DNA from: Verrucomicrobiaceae bacterium
GTDB lineage: Bacteria > Verrucomicrobiota > Verrucomicrobiia > Verrucomicrobiales > DEV007
Direction of reading: 5' to 3'
Length of the DNA: 64,000 nt
Assembly (NCBI GenBank): GCA_004211885.1
Contig: SHBV01000009.1
Location: forward strand, 1 to 64,000
Positions 17,996-26,685 of this stretch are shown piece after piece; position 1 is the stretch's first letter, and every line of letters begins with the position of its first letter. A model generated the notes under the pieces. It was given only the letters and a program-made list of their open reading frames with translations. It did not search any database and was not told where the DNA came from. Position numbers and translations under genes: made by a program.

Positions 17996-19960
17996 GTGCT
18001 CCGAATTAATTCTTATATTGCTATCCTTATTTTGGCTCAGGGGTCATTGACGGCTGATGTTTGGGACACAGATATTGCTCCAATATTTCAATCCAATTGC
18101 GTCAAGTGTCATGGCGGAGCTAAGAAAAAAGCAGGACTCGATCTTCGTTCCTATGAATCATTGATTGAGGGAGGTGAAAGTGGCCCTGTGATTGTGCATG
18201 GTTCTGCCGAGGAGAGTGCTTTATTTAGGGTTGTATTGAAAGGGAGTGATCCCCACATGCCACCAAAAGGTCAATTGGATGAAAGGAATATTAAGGATTT
18301 GAAATCATGGATTGAAGGATTGGATGCAGATTCTGGAGTTAAACGTAATTCTTCACCAAAATTCAAAATACCTGAAAATATTTCCTCAGTTCAGGCCATT
18401 AATTTTGCTATTGAGAAGTCTTGGTCCGAACAAGGAATTGAACCGTCATTGAATTGTTCAGACGAAGTATTTTGTAGAAGAGTTCATGTCGATGTTATCG
18501 GTAGGATCCCATCACGAGAGGAGTTGGATTATTTCCTTGCAGATGAATCTCCAAATAAGAGGGCCGAACTTATAGATAAGCTTCTCCTGAAAAATGAGCA
18601 TTTCTCTTACATGGCAGAAACATTTAATGCTATTCTTCTTGGTCGTGAATCGGTAAAGAAAAAGGATCGAGGTGATCGTGAAAAAAATGGTTGGTTGGAT
18701 TATCTGGAATGGGTTTTTCGGACAAATCGTCCATGGGATCTTGTGGCTAAGGATCTAGTTTTATCTCGTCCTAAGGAAGGTGTAGAATCGGGTGCTTCTT
18801 GGTTTCTCTTTGAGCAGAAAAATGATCATTCGGAGATGGCTAAATTGACAATGTCGGCTCTTTTGGGAAAACAAATACAGTGTGCTCAGTGCCATGATCA
18901 CCCTGTTTCTCCGGAAATTGAACAGCGGCACTATTGGGGAATGGTGTCTTTTTTTAGTAGATCAATTAATGTTCAGACAAATAAAGGCATGCGTGTTGCT
19001 GAGCGTGCAACTGGCGGTCATTCCAAGTACGCTGACCTTAGTGGAAAGAGTTTCGCAAGTGAGTTGGTTCTTTTAGGAAATGAACCTATTAAGGAATCCG
19101 TGGACGCATCACATCAAGACAATTCAGATCTTTATGTGACATCTCCTTCCGATGCCTGGTTTGAGAAAAAAAATAAAGACAAGAAGGGTTATAATTTGAT
19201 TAAGATTGATAGTGCTCCAGTCCCAAAATTTTCTAGGAGGCAAAAACTTATTGAATTAGCCTTCAGTGATAAAAACTCCTCATTATCTGAGGCATTTGTT
19301 AACCGAGTTTGGGCGCTTCTGATAGGTCGAGGAATTGTGCATCCAGTCGATTTAATGGATTCTGCGCATCCTCCAAGTCACCCAGAGTTGTTAGAGTGGA
19401 TGGCGCGTGATTTTACTAGTTCTGGTTATGATGTTCGTCGACTCATCCGATCAATATTAATGAGCCGAACTTACCAGTTATCATCTTCCGTTCAGGCAAC
19501 AGTGAAACCACTTCCTCAAACTTTTAGCTATCATATAATCAATCCTATTTCTGCTGAGGCATTTTCCAAATCAATGCTGATAGCAATGGGGCATTATCCG
19601 GATTCGAGTGGAAAATTTAAAAATGTAGATTCAGAAAAATTACGTAGAGAATTTGCAGTTAAGTTTCCTGACCTCTTTCCTGAAGTCTATTCGCCGACAG
19701 TTCAGCAGGCTCTATTTTTAAGTAATAATAAAACAATAGAGGAACTATTCATTTCTGAGGATAATCTCACTCTATCAATCATTGAGAAGCAAGATTCAAA
19801 TACCAATAAAGTAAAAGAATCATTCAAATTAATCCTTGGCAGAGAACCGGATCCTGAGGAAATTAAAGTAGGGACTAAGTTTCTAGAACGAGGGCCAGAC
19901 TCTTTGAAGCAATTTTGCTGGGCTTTAGTGTCGGGCTCTGAGTTCAGAATGAATCGTTAA
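17996..19960 (+). CDS. PSCyt1-DUF1549-DUF1553 secreted cytochrome-like protein
   Basis: This is a 654-residue PVC-specific multidomain protein. A Sec leader (residues 1-20; GTG start at 17996) precedes a planctomycete-type cytochrome c domain with CVKCHG (Cys35, Cys38, His39) and the distal SDPHMPPKGQL. DUF1549 follows (about 135-330, including CRRVHVDVIGRIPS and the second haem-type motif CAQCHDHPVS), then DUF1553 (about 410-650, with FVNRVWALLIGRGIVHPVD and SYDVRRLIRSI-type text). These proteins are exported and almost always encoded next to a DUF1501 protein, as here (4-base gap). Their biochemical role is unproven; periplasmic or surface electron transfer linked to polymer use is the common guess. 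Confidence 0.92.
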   Translation: MLRINSYIAILILAQGSLTADVWDTDIAPIFQSNCVKCHGGAKKKAGLDLRSYESLIEGGESGPVIVHGSAEESALFRVVLKGSDPHMPPKGQLDERNIKDLKSWIEGLDADSGVKRNSSPKFKIPENISSVQAINFAIEKSWSEQGIEPSLNCSDEVFCRRVHVDVIGRIPSREELDYFLADESPNKRAELIDKLLLKNEHFSYMAETFNAILLGRESVKKKDRGDREKNGWLDYLEWVFRTNRPWDLVAKDLVLSRPKEGVESGASWFLFEQKNDHSEMAKLTMSALLGKQIQCAQCHDHPVSPEIEQRHYWGMVSFFSRSINVQTNKGMRVAERATGGHSKYADLSGKSFASELVLLGNEPIKESVDASHQDNSDLYVTSPSDAWFEKKNKDKKGYNLIKIDSAPVPKFSRRQKLIELAFSDKNSSLSEAFVNRVWALLIGRGIVHPVDLMDSAHPPSHPELLEWMARDFTSSGYDVRRLIRSILMSRTYQLSSSVQATVKPLPQTFSYHIINPISAEAFSKSMLIAMGHYPDSSGKFKNVDSEKLRREFAVKFPDLFPEVYSPTVQQALFLSNNKTIEELFISEDNLTLSIIEKQDSNTNKVKESFKLILGREPDPEEIKVGTKFLERGPDSLKQFCWALVSGSEFRMNR

Positions 19961-19964
19961 TTTA

Positions 19965-21284
19965 ATGGTAGATAATAACATAAAGAATTGCGGTTCACCT
20001 GATCATGGGATTCACAGAAGAAAATTCCTCGAAGGAATTACTGCAGGCGCAATGTCTGCTTTTAGTTGGTCTGGCCTTTTCTCAGTCCCAGCATTTGCTG
20101 AAATAGCCAAGCGGAAGCAGAAGCATTGCATACTACTCTGGCTTTGCGGAGGTCCGTCACAATTTGAGACCTGGGACCCAAAACCTGGCAAGCCCACGGG
20201 CGGGCCTTTCAAAAGTATACCAACGAAAATACCCGGCGTGCACTTTTCTGAATTAATGCCATCCTGTTCTTCGATAGCGGACAAGCTAGCGGTTGTGCGC
20301 TCCATGAAAACGGCTCAAAAGGAACACACTCAAGCTATTAATTTATTGCAGAGAGGTAACAAAGTACGACCTCCATTTGTTCGACCAACGATGGGTTCAG
20401 TTCTGGCTCAACAATTAGGCCAATTAGGAAGTAAAATTCCAAATTTCGTATTGTTGGATCCATGTCCCGAAGGAAATGAGTTCAAAGGTTTCAAGGCCGG
20501 GAATTGGGCAGGCTGGTTAGGTGCAGAGTATGCGCCAGTGAGGGTCGGAGGGAAATATAAAATTCCTGACACCGATAAATTGGACTCTATCACTGATGGG
20601 GATCATGAGGCACGCGCTGAACTGCGCAGATTCTTTTCAAAAAAATTTGAAAATGAAACAAAAAGTTCAGCAGCTTCGTCTTACAATGCAACTTTCGATA
20701 GGGTCCGCGGCTTAATGAGTTGCTCTGATTTGTTTGACCTTGAGAGGTTACCTTCGAAGGATAGAGAACGGTACGGTCCTGGAACCTTTGGGCAGCACAC
20801 TTTACTTGCCAGGTCCCTCGTAGAGGAAGGAGCCCCTTTTGTAATGGTAGCAAATGGGATGCCGTGGGACACTCATGTTTTTAATCATGAAATATATCAG
20901 ATGGTTGTCCCTGATCTCGATAATATCATTTTTCAATTAGTTAATGATCTTGAGGATCGAGGTTTGCTCGAAGATACACTAGTCGTTGCCATGGGTGAGT
21001 TTGGTAGGACTCCTTGGATTAATCAGGCACGGGGCCGGGACCATTACCCCAATGCTTGGAGTTTCGCGATGGCTGGTGCAGGGATCAAAGGTGGAGCAGT
21101 GGTCGGTGCGACTGATGAGATGGGAATTGAGGTTACGGATTCTCCTTACGATGAGCGGAACTTATTTGCGACCATATTTAGTGCTTTAGGTATTGATCCA
21201 CACGCGGAGTATGATCTGCCAAATTTTCCAACCTTTCATCGGGTAGAGGAAAAAATTCAACCCATAGAAGAGGTCTTGCTGTGA
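19965..21284 (+). CDS. DUF1501 (sulfatase-like fold) exported protein
   Basis: This 439-residue protein has a Tat-type leader (HRRKFLEGITAGAMSAFSW) and typical DUF1501 motifs: CILLWLCGGPSQFETWDPKP, FSELMPSCSSIADKLAVVRS, MGEFGRTPWINQ and GRDHYPNAWSFAMAGAG. DUF1501 belongs to the alkaline phosphatase/sulfatase superfamily but lacks the C-x-P-x-R formylglycine motif, so sulfatase activity is not expected in the usual way. It follows the DUF1549/DUF1553 gene by 4 bases and overlaps the WD40 gene by 4 bases (GTGA), forming a three-gene operon. Likely to be periplasmic. The partnership with DUF1549/1553 proteins is conserved in PVC genomes; the molecular function is unknown. Confidence 0.92.
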   Translation: MVDNNIKNCGSPDHGIHRRKFLEGITAGAMSAFSWSGLFSVPAFAEIAKRKQKHCILLWLCGGPSQFETWDPKPGKPTGGPFKSIPTKIPGVHFSELMPSCSSIADKLAVVRSMKTAQKEHTQAINLLQRGNKVRPPFVRPTMGSVLAQQLGQLGSKIPNFVLLDPCPEGNEFKGFKAGNWAGWLGAEYAPVRVGGKYKIPDTDKLDSITDGDHEARAELRRFFSKKFENETKSSAASSYNATFDRVRGLMSCSDLFDLERLPSKDRERYGPGTFGQHTLLARSLVEEGAPFVMVANGMPWDTHVFNHEIYQMVVPDLDNIIFQLVNDLEDRGLLEDTLVVAMGEFGRTPWINQARGRDHYPNAWSFAMAGAGIKGGAVVGATDEMGIEVTDSPYDERNLFATIFSALGIDPHAEYDLPNFPTFHRVEEKIQPIEEVLL

Positions 21285-22345
21285 AGGTTGAAATAAAGAA
21301 AAAAGGAGAGATTAAACTTCCGTCGCATTGCCTTTCCATTGCGCGCGGGTCAGATGAAAATCTTTATGCAGCGTGTGTAGGTGGGGGAGTCTACTCATTA
21401 GATAATAAAGGGAATAAGAATAAGATAACTGGCCATGACAATTTCGTGTCGGGAGTTAATGTATCTCATGATTCAATCGTTTCGGCTGACTATGATGGGA
21501 TCATTAAGTGGACTTCTATTGAATCTGGAAAAGAGCAAAGGAAGATAAAAGCACATGAATTCTGGTCATGGCAGACCAAAGTTTCTCCAGATTCAAAAAT
21601 GATTGGTTCAGTTACTGGTCAGTATCTGGTAGGTGGATATAAATACGAACCGTTTACGGAAACTGAGCCGTCCATAAAAGTATATGATGCATCTTCAGGA
21701 GAATTAATTCATAAGTTTTCTCATGTTCCGCCTGTCCAATCTTTGGCATTTAGTAATGATAGTCGATACTTAGCAGCGGGTAATTTGATGGGAGAAGTGC
21801 GTGTTTGGGATTTAAGCTCGGGAAAAATGTATACTAGCTGGAATACACCCAGTTTCACTGGATGGGGAATAATTAAAGGCCATTACTATACTGGAGGTGT
21901 TTTCTCAATGGAGTTCTCACCGGATGACAGCTCGATTTACTTAGCAGGAATGGGTAGTACTCGTGATCCTGCTGCTGGGAATGGAAAGCAACTCTGGGAA
22001 GAGTTCTCATGGAAGGATCAAGGAATGTCGCCTAAGAGGGAACGTAGCGCCATTGATAGTCAAATTGGCCAGGGTCTCATGGAAAGCCTATCATTTCATC
22101 CGAGTGGTGCTTTTTTTGTTATGGCGGGAAGGATGTTCAAAGGTAACTGGAACATTGCTCTCTTTGATGCTGAAAAAGGCAATATTTTATGTTCTCAAAA
22201 TTCTGGGATCCGATGCAGTGATATTGTTTTCAGTGAAGATGGAACAAGGTTTTATGTTGGTGGAGGCAAGAGTCAGGGAAAGAAGAAAGGAGATGGGTTT
22301 GGTTCTTGGGGCAGGATTCAGGAATTTGAAATTAATATTTCTTAG
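21281..22345 (+). CDS. WD40-repeat beta-propeller protein, no leader
   Basis: This 354-residue protein consists of WD40-like blades (LDNKGNKNKITGHDNFVSG, VRVWDLSSGKM, FSMEFSPDDSSIYLAGMG, ESLSFHPSGAFFVMAG), about six to seven repeats with no additional domain. The start is a GTG at 21281, overlapping the DUF1501 stop as GTGA, so it is translationally coupled. No signal peptide is seen: the N terminus (VEIKKKGEIKLPSH) is polar, so either it stays in the cytoplasm or leaves by an unusual path. That is odd next to two exported partners. It is likely a protein-protein interaction scaffold for the DUF1549/1501 pair; this is inferred from position only. Confidence 0.85.
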   Translation: MKVEIKKKGEIKLPSHCLSIARGSDENLYAACVGGGVYSLDNKGNKNKITGHDNFVSGVNVSHDSIVSADYDGIIKWTSIESGKEQRKIKAHEFWSWQTKVSPDSKMIGSVTGQYLVGGYKYEPFTETEPSIKVYDASSGELIHKFSHVPPVQSLAFSNDSRYLAAGNLMGEVRVWDLSSGKMYTSWNTPSFTGWGIIKGHYYTGGVFSMEFSPDDSSIYLAGMGSTRDPAAGNGKQLWEEFSWKDQGMSPKRERSAIDSQIGQGLMESLSFHPSGAFFVMAGRMFKGNWNIALFDAEKGNILCSQNSGIRCSDIVFSEDGTRFYVGGGKSQGKKKGDGFGSWGRIQEFEINIS

Positions 22346-22431
22346 TATAGAGATTAAAAATTTCTTAAAGTGTTTGGATTTCTTGATTTCTTCCATTGTC
22401 CTGTTAATTTCGGCCATCATTGCCAGAAAAT

Positions 22432-22779
22432 ATGAGACAAGTCCTCAGATCAAAGATTCATAGAGCTAAAGTTACGGAGGCCAATCCAGACTACATTGGC
22501 AGTATTACAATTGATGAAGATCTTCTAGATGCAGTCGGATTGTGGGCAGGTGAAAAAGTATTAGTCGCGAGTGTCGATACTGGTGTCAGGCTTGAAACTT
22601 ACACTCTCAGAGGCGAACGGGGTTCAGGAATTATATGTGTGAATGGAGCCGCTGCACGGCTCATTAATGAGGGAGAACTAATTATTATAATTGGTTTTGA
22701 GATTACGGATCAGCCATTGAAGGCAAAGACAGCCTTCGTTGACTCTAATAATAAAATAGAGGAAATCGTTGAGATTTAA
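22432..22779 (+). CDS. panD: Aspartate 1-decarboxylase proenzyme
   Basis: PanD makes beta-alanine from L-aspartate for pantothenate and coenzyme A synthesis in the cytoplasm. The product (115 residues from ATG 22432; a TTG at 22420 would add four residues) begins MRQVLRSKIHRAKVT, matching the family's N-terminal strand. The self-cleavage site Gly23-Ser24 lies in YIGSITID, and Ser24 becomes the pyruvoyl group. The active-site lysine (Lys8), the RLETYTL strand and the signature ERGSGIICVNGAAAR are intact. Length is usual for the family. It stands at the end of a plus-strand run, 10 bases from the convergent lipoprotein gene. I chose the later ATG because it aligns with the family start. Confidence 0.93.
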   Translation: MRQVLRSKIHRAKVTEANPDYIGSITIDEDLLDAVGLWAGEKVLVASVDTGVRLETYTLRGERGSGIICVNGAAARLINEGELIIIIGFEITDQPLKAKTAFVDSNNKIEEIVEI

Positions 22780-22788
22780 TTTCTCGTA

Positions 22789-23463
22789 TTAATTTTTAAT
22801 ACTCCGACCAGAACTTCCTTTTGAGCTGCTGCTTGAGCTCCTACTTGGTATGCTCCTTGAGGGGCTCCCAGAACTGCTACTTGAGCTTCTGCTTGGTATG
22901 CTCCTTGAGGGGCTACTCCCAGAACTGCTATTAGAGCTTCTACTTGGTATGCTTCTTGAAAAGCTTTTGGAGCTGTTGCTAGGAGCTTTACCTGAGCTGG
23001 ATCCTGAATGGAGTCTTCTCATGGGTGGTGAATTACTCTTGGAATTATCTGATTTGACTATTCTTCTCGATGGGGAGTGATTTGAATTTTTAGATCCTGA
23101 TTTTGAATGCTTGTCATCATGATAATAATGGTGATGATGGCCTCCTCTATAAAAACCCCCGCCAAAAAAACCGCGACTACCTACGTAAGGTCCTGAGTAG
23201 CCGACTTCCCATGGATCACTGTAACCGTATCTGGTATTAAGGCCTGATCCGTATCTTTTATAGCTAGCAACTTTTTGAATTTTTCCTGCACAAGATTTGT
23301 CCGGGCAAGTAAGATCCTTTTCATCTATTGATTTTGATATTTCAAAAGCTTCCCCACATTTATCACACTGATAGTAGGCCGTAGGATATGGCCTTTTGGT
23401 TGTCTTGCAGGAGATAAAAAATACAGCCAAAAAACCAAGGATAGTATAACTAAATTTATTCAT
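22789..23463 (-). CDS. Ser/Arg-repeat lipoprotein with zinc-ribbon-like N-terminal part
   Basis: This 224-residue protein starts with a lipoprotein leader ending in a lipobox-like FFISC (Cys19), so it is probably membrane anchored. Next comes a four-cysteine knuckle (CDKCGEAFEISKS, then CPDKSC, about residues 33-58), which looks like a zinc ribbon. A Gly/Tyr/His-rich segment (GFFGGGFYRGGHHHHYYHDD) follows, and the last 90 residues are low-complexity Ser/Arg with near-repeats of PSRSIPSRSSSSSSG. I do not know this protein. The tail is strongly basic and flexible, suggesting contact with nucleic acid, cell-wall polymer or other acidic surface. No neighbours share its strand, so it is probably monocistronic. 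Confidence 0.75.
   Translation of the reverse strand: MNKFSYTILGFLAVFFISCKTTKRPYPTAYYQCDKCGEAFEISKSIDEKDLTCPDKSCAGKIQKVASYKRYGSGLNTRYGYSDPWEVGYSGPYVGSRGFFGGGFYRGGHHHHYYHDDKHSKSGSKNSNHSPSRRIVKSDNSKSNSPPMRRLHSGSSSGKAPSNSSKSFSRSIPSRSSNSSSGSSPSRSIPSRSSSSSSGSPSRSIPSRSSSSSSKGSSGRSIKN
22844..22965. repeat. Tandem 48/51-bp coding repeats in the lipoprotein gene
   Basis: Copies of a unit beginning CTTGGTATGCTCCTTGAGG on the plus strand start at 22844, 22892 and 22943, so the spacings are 48 and 51 bases, both multiples of three. The last copy is diverged (CTTCTTGAA). On the minus strand they encode the 16- or 17-residue Ser/Arg repeats of the lipoprotein. In-frame repeats of this type can vary in copy number by slippage or recombination. 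Confidence 0.8.
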
Positions 23464-23596
23464 TTTAACTTATGTTAGTTTATTAGTATCGCTACTTTAT
23501 TTTATATTTGCAATGACAAAGAATGCTCATATTTGCTGATTAATATTAAGGATATTTCATTTCTATTTAATGAGATCGGGATATAACTTCTAATTA

Positions 23597-24268
23597 ATGA
23601 AAGATGACTCTTCGCTACAAATAGGTTATTGGGACAGAAGAAAAATGCTTCATGGAATAGGTCTCGGCGCAAGCGCCTTTTTGACTCCTGGCCTATTTGC
23701 TGAGGCTTTATTGGAGCCGACCCCTAGGCAAGTCGAGGGGCCATTCTATCCAGACAAGATGCCCCTTGATACGGATAATGATTTACTTATGATCGGTGAT
23801 TCATTGACGCCTGCAGTAGGTGAAGTGACTCACTTGACTGGTGTAGTCAAAAATATAAAGGGAGATCTGGTTCGTAATGCGTTGGTTGAGATTTGGCAGG
23901 TCGGCGCTAAGGGAGTATATCTACACACTAGGGATGACCGTGAAGGAAGAGACCAGAACTTTCAAGGATACGGTAGATTTTTGACTGACTCAAAGGGACG
24001 TTATTATTTTCGTACAGTTAAACCTGTCACTTACCCTGGTCGTTCTCCTCATATTCATGTGGCAGTGAGTATAAAGGGCAAGAGAATGCTCACCTCTCAG
24101 TGCTATATCAAAGGTGATAAACGTAATGAAAAAGATTTTATTTATAAGCGGCTCGGAAAAAACGGTCAGAAATTAACTTCAGTTGATTTTACTCCGATAA
24201 AGGAGTCCAAGGCCGGAGAGTTGAGCGCTAACTGGGAAATAATAATAGGAATAACTCCAGAGGGATAG
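23597..24268 (+). CDS. Exported intradiol ring-cleavage dioxygenase-like protein
   Basis: This 223-residue protein has the fold and ligands of the protocatechuate 3,4-dioxygenase/catechol dioxygenase family. The non-haem iron(III) ligands appear as Tyr108 (GVYLHTRD), Tyr146 (VTYPGR), His152 and His154 (SPHIHVAV). QVEGPFYPDKMP and ALVEIWQVGAKG are also family-typical. An N-terminal twin-arginine leader (WDRRKMLHGIGLGASAFLT) indicates export, unlike cytoplasmic PcaGH. The likely reaction is oxygen-dependent opening of a catechol-like ring outside the cytoplasm. There is no neighbouring aromatic-pathway gene. It stands alone, between the lipoprotein and sulfatase genes, with a 133-base divergent upstream gap. 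Confidence 0.88.
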   Translation: MKDDSSLQIGYWDRRKMLHGIGLGASAFLTPGLFAEALLEPTPRQVEGPFYPDKMPLDTDNDLLMIGDSLTPAVGEVTHLTGVVKNIKGDLVRNALVEIWQVGAKGVYLHTRDDREGRDQNFQGYGRFLTDSKGRYYFRTVKPVTYPGRSPHIHVAVSIKGKRMLTSQCYIKGDKRNEKDFIYKRLGKNGQKLTSVDFTPIKESKAGELSANWEIIIGITPEG

Positions 24269-24295
24269 AGGGTAATACACTATTTAAATTTCAAG

Positions 24296-26509
24296 TTAAC
24301 CTTTCACTTTTTCCCAACCCCCTATTTCACAAATCTTTTCTTCGATGCTACTTGCCCATATCTCATAGCCTCTAGCATTTGGATGTAATGCATCAGGCAT
24401 TATGTCCTTAGGTAATTTACCGTCTTCATTAAGAAACTTATTTGAAATGTCCAGGAAATGGATATTTTTTGAGTCAGCGAGCCCCTTAATTTTTTCATTA
24501 ACTTCTCGATTCCTAATTCGTTGAGGGTCATTAGAATTAATGGATCTTGGGAAGACTCCTAGCAGTAGAATTTTCATCTCCGGGCGCCGATCCTGAAGTA
24601 GGTCAACGATTGCCTTAATGCCAGATGCAGTCTCATCAGATTCTTGCATGACTTGTCCCGTATTATTAGTTCCTATCATGATTGTCGCTAATTTAGGTTG
24701 TAATTTTTCTGACAATTCACCATTCAGTAGTCTCCATAAAACGTGCTCAGTCCTGTCTCCTGAAAAGCCAAGGTTAAGAGTTTTTCTGTGAGAGTAGAAC
24801 TTTTCAAAAATGGCCTTCCCGTTATTCTCCCACCCATGAGTAATTGAGTCTCCAATAAATAACAGGTCATAATCACCTTTGTCCGCGAGTTTTACCTTTT
24901 CTCTGTGGCGGTTTTTCCACCATTCCTGGTCCAACTTTGGGCGAGGAATCGTCGCGTTATTTACACCAAATTTCTTTTTTTCCTTGGTGTAAAGTTTCTT
25001 AAGCGATTGAAGGACGGAGGCATAATCAGAGTCTTGGTGAACTGACTGCATTTCTTTAGGGTCTTTCTTGAGGTCATAAAGGTTCCACTCTCCTGTAGTA
25101 GGAAAGTGGATGAGTTTGTGTTGCTGAGTTCTGATCCCATCATGTTTTGCGACACGGTGTGTCCTTTCACCATAATAGGAGTAATAGATACTTTCTCTCC
25201 ATCCTGATGGGGGCTTTGATGTGTCTTTGAAAGCAGGGACTAGGCTTTTGCCGTGCATTTTTCTGGGAATTCTCGCTCCAGCCAGTTCAAGAAAAGTGGG
25301 TGCATAGTCAATATTTTGAATCAAAGTTTTAGACTCTACCCCTGCAGGTATCACTCCTGGCCAGCGGATGAGAAATGGCATTGCAAGAGATTCCTCAAAC
25401 ATCCACCTCTTATCATACCATCCGTGCTCGCCAAGATAGAATCCTTGATCAGAAGAATAAATAACAATGGTGTCTTCAGCTAATCCGCTATCATCCAGAT
25501 ACTGCAGTAAACGGCCAATGTTTTCGTCAACGGCTTTTATGCATCGTAAATAATCCTTAATGTATCTCTGATATTTCCATTGAGTAATTTCCTTTCCCTT
25601 AAGGTTTCCGCTCTTTATATCATTAATAAGTTTTTCGTTTTTGGGTCCGTAAGCTGCGTCCCATTGTTTTTTTTGTGAATCATTCATTCTCTCGTATTGA
25701 CGATTGATGATTCCGCTAAGGAAATATTTAGGGAACATTGATTCTTTTCCATGAAATTTCATATCATGTCCCCAATACATATGATCTTTGATTCCCATCT
25801 CATGTTCTTTTAGAGTCTTAGATCGGTTCCCCTCGTAACTATCAAATAAGGTATCAGGCTCTGGCATCCGAATGTCATCAAATAGATTCAGGTGACGCGG
25901 GGCCGGTGACCAGTTCCGATGAGGTGCCTTGTGTTGGCACATTAAGACAAATGGCTTATCTTTTTCTCGTTCATTTTTAAGCCATTCTAATGCTAAGTCA
26001 GTTATGATATCGGTGCAGTATCCTTCGTAACGTTTACGGGAATTATCCATCTGTATAAAATCAGGATTATAATAGGCACCTTGACCGGGTAAGATTTCCC
26101 AGTAATTAAACCCTGTAGGATTACTTACTAAGTGCCACTTTCCAATCATTGCTGTCTGATATCCCTTTTTCTGAATCAATTGTGGAAATGTAGTTTGAGT
26201 CCCATCAAAACGAGAATGGTTGTTATCGAGGAATCCGTTAGCATGAGAATGTAGTCCGGTCAGGATGCATGCACGTGAAGGCCCGCAAATCGAATTTGCA
26301 CAGAAGCTGTTTTTAAAGATTGCTCCTTCATTAGCTATGCGATCAAGGTTAGGTGTTGGTGCGCTCTTTGCTAGATGGCTGCCGTAAGCTGAAATGGCTG
26401 CCTCGGCATGATCATCAGAAAAAATAAACAGAATATTTGGCCTCTTGGCTTCTGCTGATAACAGGAAAGCCCATGCCGCTAGTAATAAGATGATAATTTT
26501 CTTTTGCAT
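24296..26509 (-). CDS. Secreted sulfatase fused to an SGNH/GDSL-type esterase
   Basis: This is a 737-residue bifunctional-looking exported enzyme. After a Sec leader (residues 1-21), the sulfatase domain (about 22-500) has the metal site SDDHAEA and the formylglycine motif CGPSRACILTG, with Cys75-x-Pro77-Ser78-Arg79, so it needs oxidation of Cys75 by a sulfatase-maturing enzyme not encoded in the window. HKAPHRNWSPAP and GEHGWYDKRWMFEES are also sulfatase-typical, close to the N-sulfoglucosamine/iduronate-type branch. The C-terminal domain (about 545-737) is SGNH hydrolase: GDSITHG with Ser555, GFSGD, GTNN, and DALHPN with Asp706 and His709. It probably removes both sulfate and acyl/acetyl groups from a sulfated polysaccharide. 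Confidence 0.93.
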   Translation of the reverse strand: MQKKIIILLLAAWAFLLSAEAKRPNILFIFSDDHAEAAISAYGSHLAKSAPTPNLDRIANEGAIFKNSFCANSICGPSRACILTGLHSHANGFLDNNHSRFDGTQTTFPQLIQKKGYQTAMIGKWHLVSNPTGFNYWEILPGQGAYYNPDFIQMDNSRKRYEGYCTDIITDLALEWLKNEREKDKPFVLMCQHKAPHRNWSPAPRHLNLFDDIRMPEPDTLFDSYEGNRSKTLKEHEMGIKDHMYWGHDMKFHGKESMFPKYFLSGIINRQYERMNDSQKKQWDAAYGPKNEKLINDIKSGNLKGKEITQWKYQRYIKDYLRCIKAVDENIGRLLQYLDDSGLAEDTIVIYSSDQGFYLGEHGWYDKRWMFEESLAMPFLIRWPGVIPAGVESKTLIQNIDYAPTFLELAGARIPRKMHGKSLVPAFKDTSKPPSGWRESIYYSYYGERTHRVAKHDGIRTQQHKLIHFPTTGEWNLYDLKKDPKEMQSVHQDSDYASVLQSLKKLYTKEKKKFGVNNATIPRPKLDQEWWKNRHREKVKLADKGDYDLLFIGDSITHGWENNGKAIFEKFYSHRKTLNLGFSGDRTEHVLWRLLNGELSEKLQPKLATIMIGTNNTGQVMQESDETASGIKAIVDLLQDRRPEMKILLLGVFPRSINSNDPQRIRNREVNEKIKGLADSKNIHFLDISNKFLNEDGKLPKDIMPDALHPNARGYEIWASSIEEKICEIGGWEKVKG

Positions 26510-26685
26510 TTTATGGAAATTTCTTGATGAAAAGATGCTTTAGACAAATGAATACGCCAGTAAAATCCAATGCTACTTTTATTATAAAATTGATAATTCT
26601 TTTGCCCAATTAGAATACTATCAATTGACGGTTCGCTTGTTTAAGGCTAAGTGGCGCTCGCTGCTAAAGATTTTCCTATTATTAA

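Noticed and set aside
21963..22463. 166-residue plus-strand frame spanning the WD40 end and the panD start
   Set aside because: Overlaps two well-supported genes in another frame; no recognisable domain.
22844..22965. Regular repeats considered as a CRISPR array
   Set aside because: Units are 48/51 bases without distinct spacers, are in frame and encode the repeat tail of a lipoprotein; no cas genes are nearby.
22850..23080. Leucine-rich open frame on the plus strand (LLELLLG repeats) that resembles leucine-rich repeats
   Set aside because: It is the antisense image of the Ser/Arg repeats of the lipoprotein gene on the minus strand, which has a leader, lipobox and zinc-ribbon cysteines.
26625..26653. 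TTGACG box upstream of typA considered as a promoter
   Set aside because: The hexamer 17 bases further on (TAAGTG) is a poor -10, so I did not annotate it.
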